A stretch of DNA of 64,000 nucleotides from Candidatus Accumulibacter sp. ACC003 (GCF_907163085.1 NZ_CAJQTX010000001.1:124001-188000); one strand, 5' to 3'; shown: positions 1 through 9,006, numbered from the stretch's first letter. Notes: generated from the letters alone by a model not told the origin. Made by a program: numbers and translations.

Positions 1-1137
1 GGCATCGGGCTCGGCTTGCTGATCGGCGTTACGCTGTCGATGGCCGGGATTTATCGCGGACTGGTCGATGACGGACGTGTCCTGCTGAGCAATGGTGGTG
101 CCGATCTGTGGGTCGTGCAGCGCAATACACTCGGCCCCTACGCCGAACCGTCGAATGTGCGCGACGACGCCTATCGCGCGCTGCTCGGCGTCAAGGGAGT
201 GGCCGAGGCTGGCAACGTCACCTATCTGACGATGCAGATCGAAGATCAGGGCAAGGATGTACGGGTGATGCTCGTCGGCTTCCAGCCCGGCCACCCCGGC
301 GAACCCGGCTACCTCGTCGCCGGGCGTCCGATCACGCGCTCGCACTACGAGGCGATTGCCGATATCAAGACCGGCTTCCGTCTCGGGCAGCGCATCCGTA
401 TCCGACGGCACGAGTACACCGTGGTCGGGTTGACCCGCCGCATGGTGTCGTCGGGCGGCGACCCGATGGTCTTCGTGCCGCTGCGCGACGCGCAGGAAGT
501 GCAGTTCCTCAAGGACAACGACGCGCTGGTCAATGAACGTGCGCGCAGCGCCGCCAATCCGGCGTTTAATCGCCCCGCTGTGCCGGGACTGCTCGAGGCC
601 GTACAGGCCAGCCAGGCCAGCAGCCGGACGGTGAATGTGGTCATGCTGCGGCTCGCGCCGCACGCCGACGAAGCGATCGTGGCCAGCGACATCAGGCGTT
701 GGAAGCACCTGGAAGCGTATACGCGCGCCGATATGGACGAAATCCTCGTTGCCAAGCTGATCGCCACCTCGGCGAAGCAGATCTTCATGTTCCTGGTCAT
801 CCTGGCGATCGTCAGCGCGGCCATCGTCGCCTTCATCATCTACACCATGACCCTGAACAAGGTGCGCGAGATCGCCGTGCTCAAGCTGATCGGCGCGCGC
901 AACCGGACCATCTCCGCGATGATCCTCCAGCAGGCGCTTGGCCTGGGCGCGATCGGCTTCATCGTCGGCAAGACCGCAGCGACGCTGTGGGCACCGATCT
1001 TCCCCAAATACGTCTTGCTGCTGCCGGGCGATGCGGTGCTTGGCGCCTTGCTGGTACTGGTCATTTGTGCGCTGGCGAGCATCGTCGCCATCCGTGCCGC
1101 GCTGCGCGTCGACCCGGCGACGGCGATCGGCGGCTAG
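1..1137 (+). CDS. ABC transporter permease, FtsX/DevC type (5' end outside window)
   Basis: Inner-membrane permease of an FtsX/MacB/DevC-type ABC exporter. The frame is open from base 1, and the first residues (GIGLGLLIGVTLSMAGIYRG) read as the end of a membrane helix, so the true start lies upstream. A periplasmic MacB-core-like region follows (about residues 20-245 of the visible part). Then come three hydrophobic helices around residues 250-280, 300-325 and 340-365, with the cytoplasmic segment MTLNKVREIAVLKLIGA between the first two, which is the usual FtsX coupling region. It abuts the ATPase gene: TAG at 1135-1137 is followed directly by ATG at 1138. The substrate cannot be read from sequence; lipoprotein, lipid or peptide export is typical of the family. 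Confidence 0.85.
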   Translation, partial: GIGLGLLIGVTLSMAGIYRGLVDDGRVLLSNGGADLWVVQRNTLGPYAEPSNVRDDAYRALLGVKGVAEAGNVTYLTMQIEDQGKDVRVMLVGFQPGHPGEPGYLVAGRPITRSHYEAIADIKTGFRLGQRIRIRRHEYTVVGLTRRMVSSGGDPMVFVPLRDAQEVQFLKDNDALVNERARSAANPAFNRPAVPGLLEAVQASQASSRTVNVVMLRLAPHADEAIVASDIRRWKHLEAYTRADMDEILVAKLIATSAKQIFMFLVILAIVSAAIVAFIIYTMTLNKVREIAVLKLIGARNRTISAMILQQALGLGAIGFIVGKTAATLWAPIFPKYVLLLPGDAVLGALLVLVICALASIVAIRAALRVDPATAIGG

Positions 1138-1842
1138 ATGGCTGCGGCGATTGAAATCAGCGGCCTGACCAAACGCTACGGCGTTGGCGATGCCGCGGTC
1201 GACGCACTGAAGGGCGTCGACATGGTCGTCCAGCCCGGCGAGGTCGTCGGGCTGATCGGTCCCAGCGGTTCCGGCAAGAGCACGCTGCTGAAATGCCTGG
1301 GCGCGGTGATCGAACCGACCTCGGGCCGTATGGCGCTCGCCGGCGAGGCGATCTACGACAACGGCTGGCGGGTCAGCGATTTGCGCGCCCTGCGGCGCGA
1401 TCGCATCGGCTTTGTTTTCCAGGCGCCGCATCTCATCCCTTTTCTCGACGTCACCGACAACGTCGCGCTGTTACCGATGCTGGCCGGTATGGCCAACACC
1501 AGGGCGCGTGCCCGGGCGCGCGAGATGCTTGCGGCGCTGGATGTCGGGCATCGCGCCCAGGCGCGGGTGGAGCAGCTTTCCGGCGGCGAGCAGCAGCGGG
1601 TGGCGATCGCCCGTGCACTGGTCAACCAGCCGCCGATCATCCTCGCCGACGAGCCGACCGCACCGCTCGACAGCGAGCGCGCATTGGCCGTGGTCCGGAT
1701 CCTGAACGAGATGGCGCAGCGCTTTTCGACGGCGATCATCGTTGTCACCCACGACGAGAAGATCATCCCGACCTTCCGGCGGATTTATCACATCCGCGAC
1801 GGGCGCACTTACGAGGAAGCCGGCGAGGGACGGGCGGCGTGA
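1138..1842 (+). CDS. ABC transporter ATP-binding protein (LolD/MacB/DevA class)
   Basis: Cytoplasmic ATPase that would drive the adjacent FtsX-type permease. It has 234 residues, normal for the LolD/DevA class. It shows Walker A GPSGSGKST (residues about 41-49), a Q-loop in FVFQAPHLIP, the ABC signature LSGGEQQRVAIARAL, Walker B IILADEPTAPLD and a switch His in IVVTHDE. ADEPTAPLD replaces the more common ADEPTGNLD of LolD proteins. The start codon directly follows the permease stop, so the two are one translational unit. Any third component, such as a periplasmic adaptor, would lie upstream of the window. Confidence 0.92.
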   Translation: MAAAIEISGLTKRYGVGDAAVDALKGVDMVVQPGEVVGLIGPSGSGKSTLLKCLGAVIEPTSGRMALAGEAIYDNGWRVSDLRALRRDRIGFVFQAPHLIPFLDVTDNVALLPMLAGMANTRARARAREMLAALDVGHRAQARVEQLSGGEQQRVAIARALVNQPPIILADEPTAPLDSERALAVVRILNEMAQRFSTAIIVVTHDEKIIPTFRRIYHIRDGRTYEEAGEGRAA

Positions 1843-1928
1843 TCCGGGGGCGGGTGAGCGAGCCGACCGGCGATCGCCGGCGGCCGAGGATTGGAGCATG
1901 CGCCTGCGCCTGCGCTTGTAGCTGGTGC

Positions 1929-2489
1929 CTAAACCTCGCCGGCCCCCCGGCGCGCGCGCATCGCACGGCCGACGCCAGCGAGCTCAGCATCGCTCAACAA
2001 GCGCGCCGCCATTGGCAAGAGCTCGCTTTCCTCGCACTCGATATGGTGTTCGTAGCGAACCGCCAGTGCCTCGACATCGTCGACGAGCAGCGGCACGCAC
2101 TCGCCCGCTGCGATCATTTCGAGAGTGGCGCGCAGGTGTCGCCAGCAGGCTTCCAGTGCGCGGTGATCGGCGCTCAGCCCAGCGATTATTGCGCGCAGGC
2201 AGAGCGCGTCCGATCCGGCCATCGACTCGATCAGCGCTGGGAAGAGATCGTCTTCCTCATCGGCATGATGGTCCAGGGCGGCGGTGTCGAAGTAGCGCAT
2301 CAGCGTGATCGCTGCGGTACGCGCCGCGTCGTCGGCGCCGTGGGCAAGCAGGTGCGGGACCAGGCGCCGCAAGCGCGTGCATTGCGCCTCGATGCTGCGG
2401 TGGCAAGCGGCAAGCATTTCCAGCGGCGCCTCGTTTTCGGCGATCGGCTCGGAAAACTCCGGGAGGTTTGTCATCATTTCACGATCCAT
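1929..2489 (-). CDS. hemerythrin HHE-domain protein
   Basis: A 186-residue hemerythrin-like four-helix protein expected to bind a di-iron centre and to sense or carry O2 or NO. Candidate ligands lie in the pattern H(30) ... HHADEED ... H(112) ... HHIECEESELLP, matching the paired His/Glu spacing of HHE domains. The ATG directly follows the stop of the upstream PAS-domain gene (TGA at 2492-2490, ATG at 2489-2487), so the two genes are translationally coupled. A PAS sensor paired with hemerythrin suggests an oxygen or redox response. The C-terminal residues after about 165 are a basic tail. Confidence 0.85.
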   Translation of the reverse strand: MDREMMTNLPEFSEPIAENEAPLEMLAACHRSIEAQCTRLRRLVPHLLAHGADDAARTAAITLMRYFDTAALDHHADEEDDLFPALIESMAGSDALCLRAIIAGLSADHRALEACWRHLRATLEMIAAGECVPLLVDDVEALAVRYEHHIECEESELLPMAARLLSDAELAGVGRAMRARRGAGEV

Positions 2490-2948
2490 TCACTCGGCTT
2501 GTTTTGCGCAGGGACTCGCAGTCTGCGAAGACTGCGCAGGGACCGCCTTGAGATGGCGGGCGGTGCAGTCACGGCCGATAGCCAGCGAACCGACAACCAA
2601 ACCGCTGCCGTTCTTGACCAGTCCGAAGCTCAATTCCACGTAGAGCTTGCTGCCGTCCTTGTGCACCGACCGGGTCGTCAGTACCTTGTTCCGGTGCTTG
2701 GTCTGGCCGCTGTCGATGGCTTTGTGAAAGCCGTCCCAGTGCGCTTTTCGGAGCCGCTCCGGAATGATCACGTCGAGGCTTTCGCCGAGGACTTCGCTAG
2801 CGGCAAAGCCAAAAACGGTTTCAGCACCGTGGTTCCAGACGCGGATCATTCCCTGGCAGTCGGCGAAGATGATCACGTCCGGCGCCTGCGCCACGATCGC
2901 CTCGAAGAGATCAGAATTCGCCTCTGGGAAGCCGGAATTTCCCGCCAT
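2490..2948 (-). CDS. single PAS-domain sensor protein
   Basis: A 152-residue protein that is almost entirely one PAS fold (about residues 10-130), with no output domain. Typical PAS features are visible: IVAQAPDVIIFADCQGMIRVWNHGAE, then FGFAASEVLGESLDVIIPE, and a C-terminal core strand GLVVGSLAIGRDCTAR. It resembles stand-alone PAS/PYP proteins. The start at 2948 is preceded on the minus strand by a good ribosome site (AAAGGAG, 7-8 bases upstream). It directly precedes the hemerythrin gene with zero spacing, so the two probably form a sensing pair; ligand and partner are unknown. Confidence 0.82.
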   Translation of the reverse strand: MAGNSGFPEANSDLFEAIVAQAPDVIIFADCQGMIRVWNHGAETVFGFAASEVLGESLDVIIPERLRKAHWDGFHKAIDSGQTKHRNKVLTTRSVHKDGSKLYVELSFGLVKNGSGLVVGSLAIGRDCTARHLKAVPAQSSQTASPCAKQAE

Positions 2949-2990
2949 GGTGTAACTCCTTTCAAGCGCGATGTGCGCAGCGATACGCGG

Positions 2991-3410
2991 CTATTCGTGA
3001 CCGAGCGTCGTCAAGTCGGGCACCGCGAATTTGCCCTGCAAGGACAGCAGCTCGCGGCGATGAAGGCCTGCCAGCTGCTCAAGGCATTCGTTTCCTTTTG
3101 CGGTCAGTTGCACGTCCACCTGCCGCCGGTCGTCGCAGCCGACGCTACGCCTTACCAGCCCGGCGAGCTCGCAGCGCGAAATCAGCGACACCACCCCATG
3201 ATGCTTGGCCTGCAAGCGTTCGGCGAGTTCGCCTACGGTTGCCGACTCGCGTCCGGGGAAACCCTTGATCTGCAGCAACAGCAGGTACTGCAAGGGCGTT
3301 ATTCCGTTGCCGCGCGTCAGCTCTTCGCTGAAACGCAGATAGCGGCGCAGTTGGTAGCGAAAGTGGGCAAGCGTTTCAAAGTCAGTCTTCGACATTCGCT
3401 GCTCAGCCAT
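2991..3410 (-). CDS. MarR-family transcriptional regulator
   Basis: A winged-helix MarR regulator of about 139 residues. The recognition region reads ATVGELAERLQAKHHGVVSLISRCELAGLVRR, followed by the wing DDRRQVDVQLTAKG, the family hallmark. The ATG at 3410 is chosen; an upstream TTG at 3419 and an internal ATG at 3395 are alternatives. The gene lies 42 bp upstream of the PAS gene on the same strand and is divergent from the PLP enzyme. A palindrome in the divergent gap (3431-3444) is a likely binding site for this protein. Confidence 0.88.
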   Translation of the reverse strand: MAEQRMSKTDFETLAHFRYQLRRYLRFSEELTRGNGITPLQYLLLLQIKGFPGRESATVGELAERLQAKHHGVVSLISRCELAGLVRRSVGCDDRRQVDVQLTAKGNECLEQLAGLHRRELLSLQGKFAVPDLTTLGHE

Positions 3411-3430
3411 TTCTTGCAAACCGCCTTCCC

Positions 3431-3444
3431 TGATATTTGTATCA
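3431..3444. promoter_or_regulatory. candidate MarR operator palindrome
   Basis: TGATA-TTTG-TATCA, a perfect 5-bp inverted repeat with a 4-bp centre in an AT-rich patch. It sits 20 bp upstream of the marR start, in the gap between marR and the divergent PLP-enzyme gene. Size and position fit a MarR dimer site; function is inferred. Confidence 0.45.
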
Positions 3445-3599
3445 CAGCATGATAGAGTTAGCCTGACGCAAGGGCAAGCCGCACTGGCTCGAGTCGCTTC
3501 CCCTCGGACGCTGCAAGGTATGCTCGAGGCAAGGAAGTGAACCGCCTCGTTCAGGCGTCATCCCATAGCATCCACAGCCAAAGGCGGGCCAAGAACCTG

Positions 3600-4751
3600 A
3601 TGACTACTGACTCCCATACTCACCACCTTTCGACGCTTTGTGTCCACGCTGGCACCTACCGGGACCAGACCACGGGCGGCGCATGCAGTCCAATCTTTAC
3701 GTCAACGGCCTTCGCGGTGCCGAACCCGGCCGCCGAGAATCTCTATCCGCGTTGCTTCAATACGCCCAACCAGCAGGTCATCAACCGCAAACTGGCGGCG
3801 CTGGAAAAGGGCGAAGCGGCAGTTGTCTTTGGCTCGGGAATGGCGGCCATTGCCACTTTCCTGCTCGCCCACCTGAAAGCGGGTGAGCACGCAATCTTCC
3901 AGAATGATCTCTACGGCGGCAGCATGCAGTTGATCAGTCAGGAACTGCCGCGACTCGGCGTGCAGGTTTCGTGGGGTGCGAACGTCGCCGAGTTCGCTGC
4001 GCTCATCCGACCCGAGACGCGGCTGATCTATGTCGAATCGCCTTCGAACCCCCTTTTGCGCTGCGTGGATCTGGTGGCGCTGGCCACGCTCGGCAAGCGC
4101 CATGGCGTGTTGACCGTCATCGACAATACCTTCGCCACGCCGATCAACCAGAATCCGCTTCCACTGGGGATCGACGCCGTCATCCACAGTGCGACCAAGT
4201 ATCTCAACGGCCACAGCGACGTGAACGCGGGTATCGTCGTTGCGTCCGCTGAAATCGTCAGCCGAGTCACGGCGAGTGCGGTGAGCTTTGGCGGCATGCT
4301 CGATGCGCACGCGTGTTCCCAACTCGAGCGTGGCCTGAAGACGCTGGCTCTGCGCGTGCAACGGCACAACGAGAATGCCGGCACGCTCGCGCGCTTCCTC
4401 GCCGCGCACCCGGCCGTTGCGCGCGTCAACTATCCCGGCTTGCCCGAACATCCCGAGCACGCCATCGCCGCGCGCCAGATGAGCGGTTTTGGCGGCATGT
4501 TGTCCTTCGAACTGCATCAACCCGAGCACGTGGATCGCCTGCTGAGCCGCCTGAAGATCGTCATGCCGGCATTGAGTCTCGGCGGTGTCGAAAGCCTGAT
4601 TTGCGTTCCGAGTCGCAGTTCGCACCGAACAATGACGCCGGCGCAGCGGCAGCGTGCCGCTATCAGCGACGGATTGTCACGAGTTTCTGTTGGTATCGAG
4701 GATATTGAAGACCTGCTCGCGGATTTCGCAGCAGCGCTGTCCATGCAATGA
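3600..4751 (+). CDS. trans-sulfuration family PLP enzyme (cystathionine synthase/lyase or methionine lyase type)
   Basis: A 383-residue Cys/Met-metabolism PLP enzyme. The PLP lysine is in HSATKYLNGHSDVNAG. Other hallmarks are the FGSGMAAIAT phosphate-binding region, ESPSNPLLRCVDL, VIDNTFATPINQNPL and the C-terminal SLGGVESLICVPSRSSHRTM. It could be cystathionine gamma-synthase, O-acyl-homoserine sulfhydrylase, beta-lyase or methionine gamma-lyase; these cannot be separated by eye. ATG 3600 is preferred because family homology starts at LSTLCVHAG; a GTG at 3537 would add 21 atypical residues. The next gene (ptsI-like) begins 25 bp downstream. Confidence 0.88.
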   Translation: MTTDSHTHHLSTLCVHAGTYRDQTTGGACSPIFTSTAFAVPNPAAENLYPRCFNTPNQQVINRKLAALEKGEAAVVFGSGMAAIATFLLAHLKAGEHAIFQNDLYGGSMQLISQELPRLGVQVSWGANVAEFAALIRPETRLIYVESPSNPLLRCVDLVALATLGKRHGVLTVIDNTFATPINQNPLPLGIDAVIHSATKYLNGHSDVNAGIVVASAEIVSRVTASAVSFGGMLDAHACSQLERGLKTLALRVQRHNENAGTLARFLAAHPAVARVNYPGLPEHPEHAIAARQMSGFGGMLSFELHQPEHVDRLLSRLKIVMPALSLGGVESLICVPSRSSHRTMTPAQRQRAAISDGLSRVSVGIEDIEDLLADFAAALSMQ

Positions 4752-4776
4752 CCACCCACCAGGAGCCATCAAGCTG

Positions 4777-6894
4777 ATGGAAAGTACCCACAAGGCGCGG
4801 CCAGCGTCTTTGATGATCATTGGCCAGGTCGCGTCGTCCGGTCTTGCCCGGGGCCGTGCCTTGCTCTGCGATTGCGCCCGAAAACAGATCGCCATTCCGC
4901 GCCGGCAGGTGAGCGAGGCGGAAGTGCCAGGAGAGATCGAGCGCTTCGATGCCGCGGTTGCCGCCGTCGAGCGGAAGCTGCTGGAGGTTCAAGAGAGCGT
5001 TCGGCGCAGCCTGGGGAAGGACGAGGCGGAGATTTTTGAAGCGCAAATCCTCCTCCTGCGCGACGTGCAACTGCGCGATGCGGTCCGTGAGCTTTGCCTC
5101 GAAAATCGGCTGAATGTGGAGGCTGCCGTTGATGACGCGATCAAACGACTGATGGACTTGTTTGCGCGCCTCGACGATCCCTACTTCCGCGAGCGGGCCA
5201 CCGACCTGCACGACGTCGGCAGACGCCTGCTGGATCACCTTGAGGAGAATGGGCGGCCGGATGTTCCTGTTCTTCACGATGGCTGCGTCATTGTCGCCAA
5301 CGAGTTGCTGGCGTCGGTCGTTGCGCAGCTGGAAGGTCACGGCGTGCGTGCCCTGATTATCGAAAAAGGCGGCCTCACGGCGCACGCGACGATTCTGGCC
5401 CGTTCGCTTGGTATCCCGACGCTGGTGCACGTGCCCGAGGCCACGCGGAGAATCCGCACCGGCGATCTGGTGATCGTCGATGCGCTGGCCGGACGCGCCC
5501 TCATCAACCCGCAGGCGGAGGTGCTGCGCCGATACGACCGACTGGCGGCCGACCTGCAAGTTCACCTGGGTGTCTTGAAAGGCTTGATCGGCGTGCCGGC
5601 GGTCACTCGCGATGGCACCGCGATCAAACTCTGTGCCAATATCGGTCAGACAGCCGATGCGCTAACGGCCGCGAAGCTGGGAGCCGATGGCGCCGGTTTG
5701 TATCGTACCGAGTTTGGCTTCATGGTCCAGGATCAATTCCCTTCGGAGGACGAGCAGTACTACTTCTACCGTGCCACCGCCGAGCACCTGCAGCCGGGCG
5801 AAACGGTGATCCGCCTTCTCGATGTCGGCAGCGACAAGCCGCTGAGCTATTTCCCGCTGCCTCGCGAAGGCAATCCGGCGCTGGGCTATCGGGGCATCAG
5901 GCTTTTGCTCGGCCACCCGACGCTCATGCAGGCACAGTTGCGCGCTATCCTCAGGCTCAGCGCATCGCATCCGGTCGCCATCCTCCTGCCGATGATCGAT
6001 GGCATGGACGACTTGCTCGCGGCCAAAGCAGCCATCGAAGTGGCAAAAGCGGAACTCGTCGCCACGGGGCAGTCGTTCAATCGCGATATTCGCGTCGGCG
6101 CGATGATCGAAACGCCAGCTGCGGCGATCCTCATCGAACACCTGGCCGACGAAGTCGACTTTTTCAGTGTCGGCACCAACGACCTCGTCCAGTTTCTCCT
6201 GGCGGCTGACCGAATTCGTGGCGAAACGGCGTCCACCTACGACCCCTTGCATCCGGCAGTCATCCAGGTCCTCGCGACGCTGGCGAGGGTGGCCAGCAGC
6301 AAGGGCAAAGCCATCTCGCTGTGCGGCGAAATCGCCAGCGATCCGGCGTACACGAAGCTCTTGATCGGCCTCGGATTTCGCAGTCTCAGCGTCAATCCGG
6401 GGCAACTTCTGGAGGTCAAGTACGCGCTTCGCTCGACCACCTTGCACGACGCCGAAAGCCTGGCCGGCCAGGTTCTGGCAATGCGCTCGACGTCCGCTAT
6501 CAGGACGCAGGTGGAGGCCGACTGGAAACGGCGCAGACCGGTCTCTTCACCCGAGTTCCCGAAGTCGAGTTTGACGACCGGCGCGACGACCAACGCAGAA
6601 CCCTGCCCAATCAGCCACAACGTCGCCAGGCAGCGCTTCGAATCGCCGGCGGGCGCCGCTCTGGCGTTCCTGAGCTACGTTGTCGAAGGTGGCCGGGTTG
6701 TCCTGGACCATACCTTTGTTCCCGACGAGCTGCGCGGACGCGGAATAGCCGCTGCCTTGGCCCGTAGGGCGCTGGACGAAGCGCGGCAACGGCGCTGGAA
6801 GATCGTCCCTCGCTGTTCGTACGTCGCCCGCTTCATCGAACGCCACCCGGAATTCGCGGACCTGGTCGACCGGCATGAAGAGGCCCAGGACTGA
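4777..6894 (+). CDS. PtsI-type phosphoenolpyruvate phosphotransferase (enzyme I) with a C-terminal GNAT domain
   Basis: A 705-residue enzyme I of the PEP phosphotransferase system fused to an acetyltransferase-like tail. It starts at ATG 4777 with AGGAG about 12 bases upstream. The N-terminal domain carries the phospho-His site GGLTAHATILARS (His about 203; canonical form GGRTSH). The PEP-binding barrel shows GADGAGLYRTEFGFM, DVGSDKPLSYFPLPREGNP, MIETPAAAIL, FFSVGTNDLVQFLLAADR and SLCGEIASDP (catalytic Cys about 516). After a linker near 575-610, residues about 615-700 read as a small COG2388/NATD1-like GNAT fold: VVLDHTFVPDELRGRGIAAALARRAL, then KIVPRCSYVARFIERHPEF. No HPr or EIIA gene is adjacent. 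The fusion is unusual for enzyme I. Confidence 0.85.
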   Translation: MESTHKARPASLMIIGQVASSGLARGRALLCDCARKQIAIPRRQVSEAEVPGEIERFDAAVAAVERKLLEVQESVRRSLGKDEAEIFEAQILLLRDVQLRDAVRELCLENRLNVEAAVDDAIKRLMDLFARLDDPYFRERATDLHDVGRRLLDHLEENGRPDVPVLHDGCVIVANELLASVVAQLEGHGVRALIIEKGGLTAHATILARSLGIPTLVHVPEATRRIRTGDLVIVDALAGRALINPQAEVLRRYDRLAADLQVHLGVLKGLIGVPAVTRDGTAIKLCANIGQTADALTAAKLGADGAGLYRTEFGFMVQDQFPSEDEQYYFYRATAEHLQPGETVIRLLDVGSDKPLSYFPLPREGNPALGYRGIRLLLGHPTLMQAQLRAILRLSASHPVAILLPMIDGMDDLLAAKAAIEVAKAELVATGQSFNRDIRVGAMIETPAAAILIEHLADEVDFFSVGTNDLVQFLLAADRIRGETASTYDPLHPAVIQVLATLARVASSKGKAISLCGEIASDPAYTKLLIGLGFRSLSVNPGQLLEVKYALRSTTLHDAESLAGQVLAMRSTSAIRTQVEADWKRRRPVSSPEFPKSSLTTGATTNAEPCPISHNVARQRFESPAGAALAFLSYVVEGGRVVLDHTFVPDELRGRGIAAALARRALDEARQRRWKIVPRCSYVARFIERHPEFADLVDRHEEAQD

Positions 6895-7360
6895 GGCGAG
6901 TGTTCCCGGCGGCCGGAGCGCAGCACAATTGTAGGGAGAATCAAGCGCCCGAGGCAAATTCCAGGCTACTGCTCGAGCATCGAAACCTGGGCAAGCTGCT
7001 CGGCCTGCTTGATCGTTTTACTGGCAATCGGAAGCATCCGACGCTCGCCGAGATCGAGCTTCTGGCAGGCGTCTTTTTTTATGTGAAAGTCGCGTACGCG
7101 ACTCAAGAATCTCCCTTCACCCCACTGCGGGAGAAGGGCCGGGGGTGAGGCGGGGAATTCAGGGAGCATGCTCCCTGCCCGGCGAACGATTCCGGCGTGC
7201 AAGCCGGAATGCGCACTGCAAGTGGAGGGATACGGTCATGACTTTCATGATCTGGGGAATCTCAACATGTCATGACCGTTACCGTGAAAGAACACCCTCC
7301 TGAAGGCGAGCGAATCTCTGGCACTTGATGCCATTGAGAGCAACAGGCGGGAAGAGTAGC
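6895..7360. other. intergenic region with dispersed-repeat copy and inverted repeat
   Basis: No convincing gene in 466 bp. It contains a copy of a dispersed intergenic repeat (7082-7150, see 21449). It also holds a perfect 10-bp inverted repeat (CGGTCATGAC at 7234-7243 and its complement at 7269-7278), which lies just outside the IS110 transposase stop and may belong to that element's end. Confidence 0.5.
7082..7150 (+). repeat. dispersed intergenic repeat, copy 1
   Basis: It shares the string GTGAAAG-CGCGT-CGCGACTCA-GAATCTCCCT and then CTGCGGGAGAAGG with 21449-21517, the dashes marking single differing bases. This copy contains the perfect palindrome GTCGCGTACGCGAC (7089-7102). Both copies lie in gene-free gaps, which fits a REP-like or MITE-like element; the mobility mechanism is unknown. 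Confidence 0.55.
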
Positions 7361-8581
7361 TCAGGCGGCAGCGGGGATAAAACCGTGCTTCTTGAGCATC
7401 TTCAACCAGCGAGGGGCGTTGCGTGCAACAGATAGGGCTTCGAAGTCGGTTGCCGAGTCCCGGTAGTGCGTCTGTCGGCTGATCAACAGGAAGACCGTTT
7501 TGAGAATCTTGTGGGCGATGGCGACGATGGCGCGCTTATGCCCTCGTCGCAAGCGAAGCGCCTCGAACTTGGACTTGAAAGCACATCGCGTCCGACTGGC
7601 CGCGTGCGCGAACTGGCAAAGCAGGCGTCGGACCCAGGGGTTACCTTTTCGTATCCGTCCGGTCTTTCGCTTGCCGGCGGACTCGTTGTTGCCAGGACAA
7701 ATGCCCACCCATGAGGCCAGTCGATCAACCGAGCCGAAGGCGCTCATGTCATTACCGATCTCGACCAGCAGCAAGGCGGCACCGACGGCGTCGATGCCGG
7801 GGATGGTCTGCATCAATGCCAGCGTGCTTCGGTAGGGTGTCAGTTGATCGAGCAGATACTGGTCGAAACGATCGATACGGCGTTCGAGCTCCTCGACGTG
7901 CGCGATCAATTCATGCAGCACGAAGCGGTGGTCGGCGGTGAGTTCGCCGTCGAGCGCGTCGAGCAGTTCCGTACGGTCGGCCTTGAGACGGTTGCCGGCG
8001 AGCATCAACACCTCGGCGGGAGAGTGCTCGGCGATCAGCGCCTTGACCATCGCCCGCCCGGCGACGCCGTGGATGTCGCTCACCACCACCGACAAACGAA
8101 TGCCGCCGTCGGAGAGGATCTTGTGCACGCGGTTCTTCTCGCTCGAAAGGATGCCGACCAGCTGCTGGCGTTGTCGCCCGACGTGGCGCAAAGCCCGAAA
8201 CTGTGCCGGCGGCACAAAGGACGCGCGTAGCATGCCGGCTCGCGCCAGCATCGCCAGCCACTGCGCATCCGCCCAGTCCGTCTTGCGGCCAGGTACGGTC
8301 TTCACGTGCCGCGCATTGACGACCGTCGCGACGATGCCGACCTGTTCCAGCGCCGCATGCGGACTCTTCCAGTAGATGCCGGTGCTCTCCATGACGACCA
8401 TCTCGGCGCCGTGAGCGGCCACCCATTGCGCCATCGCCTGGCGGTCACGCTTGAAACCACCAAACTCGGCCAACTCGACACTCGTCTGGCCGGCCTCATC
8501 TTCCGTGATCGCACAGGCCGTGATCTTCGCCTGATGAACGTCCAGCCCGACGACACGCTTGTACAGTTTCGCCAGTTCCAT
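7361..8581 (-). CDS. IS110-family transposase
   Basis: A 406-residue DEDD transposase with the two IS110 domains. The N-terminal RuvC-like domain shows VVGLDVHQAKI (first Asp), VVMESTGIYW (Glu) and GRKTDWADAQWLA (Asp pair). The C-terminal Transposase_20 domain shows MQTIPGIDAVGAALLLVEIG, followed by WVGICPGNNESAGKRKTGRI with the catalytic-Ser region. A strong ribosome site (AAAGGAG) precedes the ATG at 8581. The frame is intact, so the element may be active. IS110 elements usually lack terminal inverted repeats and carry a long non-coding (bridge RNA) end. Confidence 0.93.
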   Translation of the reverse strand: MELAKLYKRVVGLDVHQAKITACAITEDEAGQTSVELAEFGGFKRDRQAMAQWVAAHGAEMVVMESTGIYWKSPHAALEQVGIVATVVNARHVKTVPGRKTDWADAQWLAMLARAGMLRASFVPPAQFRALRHVGRQRQQLVGILSSEKNRVHKILSDGGIRLSVVVSDIHGVAGRAMVKALIAEHSPAEVLMLAGNRLKADRTELLDALDGELTADHRFVLHELIAHVEELERRIDRFDQYLLDQLTPYRSTLALMQTIPGIDAVGAALLLVEIGNDMSAFGSVDRLASWVGICPGNNESAGKRKTGRIRKGNPWVRRLLCQFAHAASRTRCAFKSKFEALRLRRGHKRAIVAIAHKILKTVFLLISRQTHYRDSATDFEALSVARNAPRWLKMLKKHGFIPAAA

Positions 8582-9006
8582 CCGTTACTCCTTTCCCGTA
8601 AAGTCACGAACGGGTGGGAACGGCGCTTGACCGAAACAACCTGCAGGGTTGCCCCTGCGGCCTTTTTACCGTGCGCTCTCTACGAGGCAATCCGGGGTAC
8701 GAGTCGGTTCAGCGGGTCACGTTAGGCATCGGGGTCCAACCACCATCTCATTGCTCGACCTCTGCCGTTTCCACCCACTCGTATTTTCTTTCATCATCCG
8801 GGGTGGCGCGAGCCGCCTCACGCAATGACCGTTAGCTGACAAACCGAGCCGATGAACGGGCTTGCGCTCGGGCGCCCGCCGGCAAGGGCGGTAGCGGCGA
8901 CGAAGAATCGTGTAAAAAAATGTCAGCGCTGTCAGACCAGGCGGGCGCTCAGGCGTTAAGCCTTGATCCGGCGTTTTTCGTGCCGTCCCCTCCGAGACCT
9001 GAAGCC
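8582..9006. other. non-coding region upstream of the IS110 transposase, possible bridge-RNA end
   Basis: There is no supported gene in 425 bp. The part adjoining the transposase start (about 8582-8840) includes a small hairpin (CCTGCAGGGTTGCCCCTGCGG, near 8640). In IS110 elements the non-coding end beside the transposase start can encode the structured guide RNA. The exact IS boundary could not be placed by eye; the distal part is the leader of the FecR-domain gene. Confidence 0.35.

Noticed and set aside
1293-3452. A 719-codon open frame on the plus strand
   Set aside because: It runs across the real ATPase, hemerythrin, PAS and MarR genes in another frame or strand, is Arg-rich and has no domain; a shadow of high GC.
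6900-7148. An 82-codon frame in the gap after the ptsI-like gene
   Set aside because: Part of it is the dispersed repeat, it has no ribosome site, and similar peptides arise from the other repeat copy.
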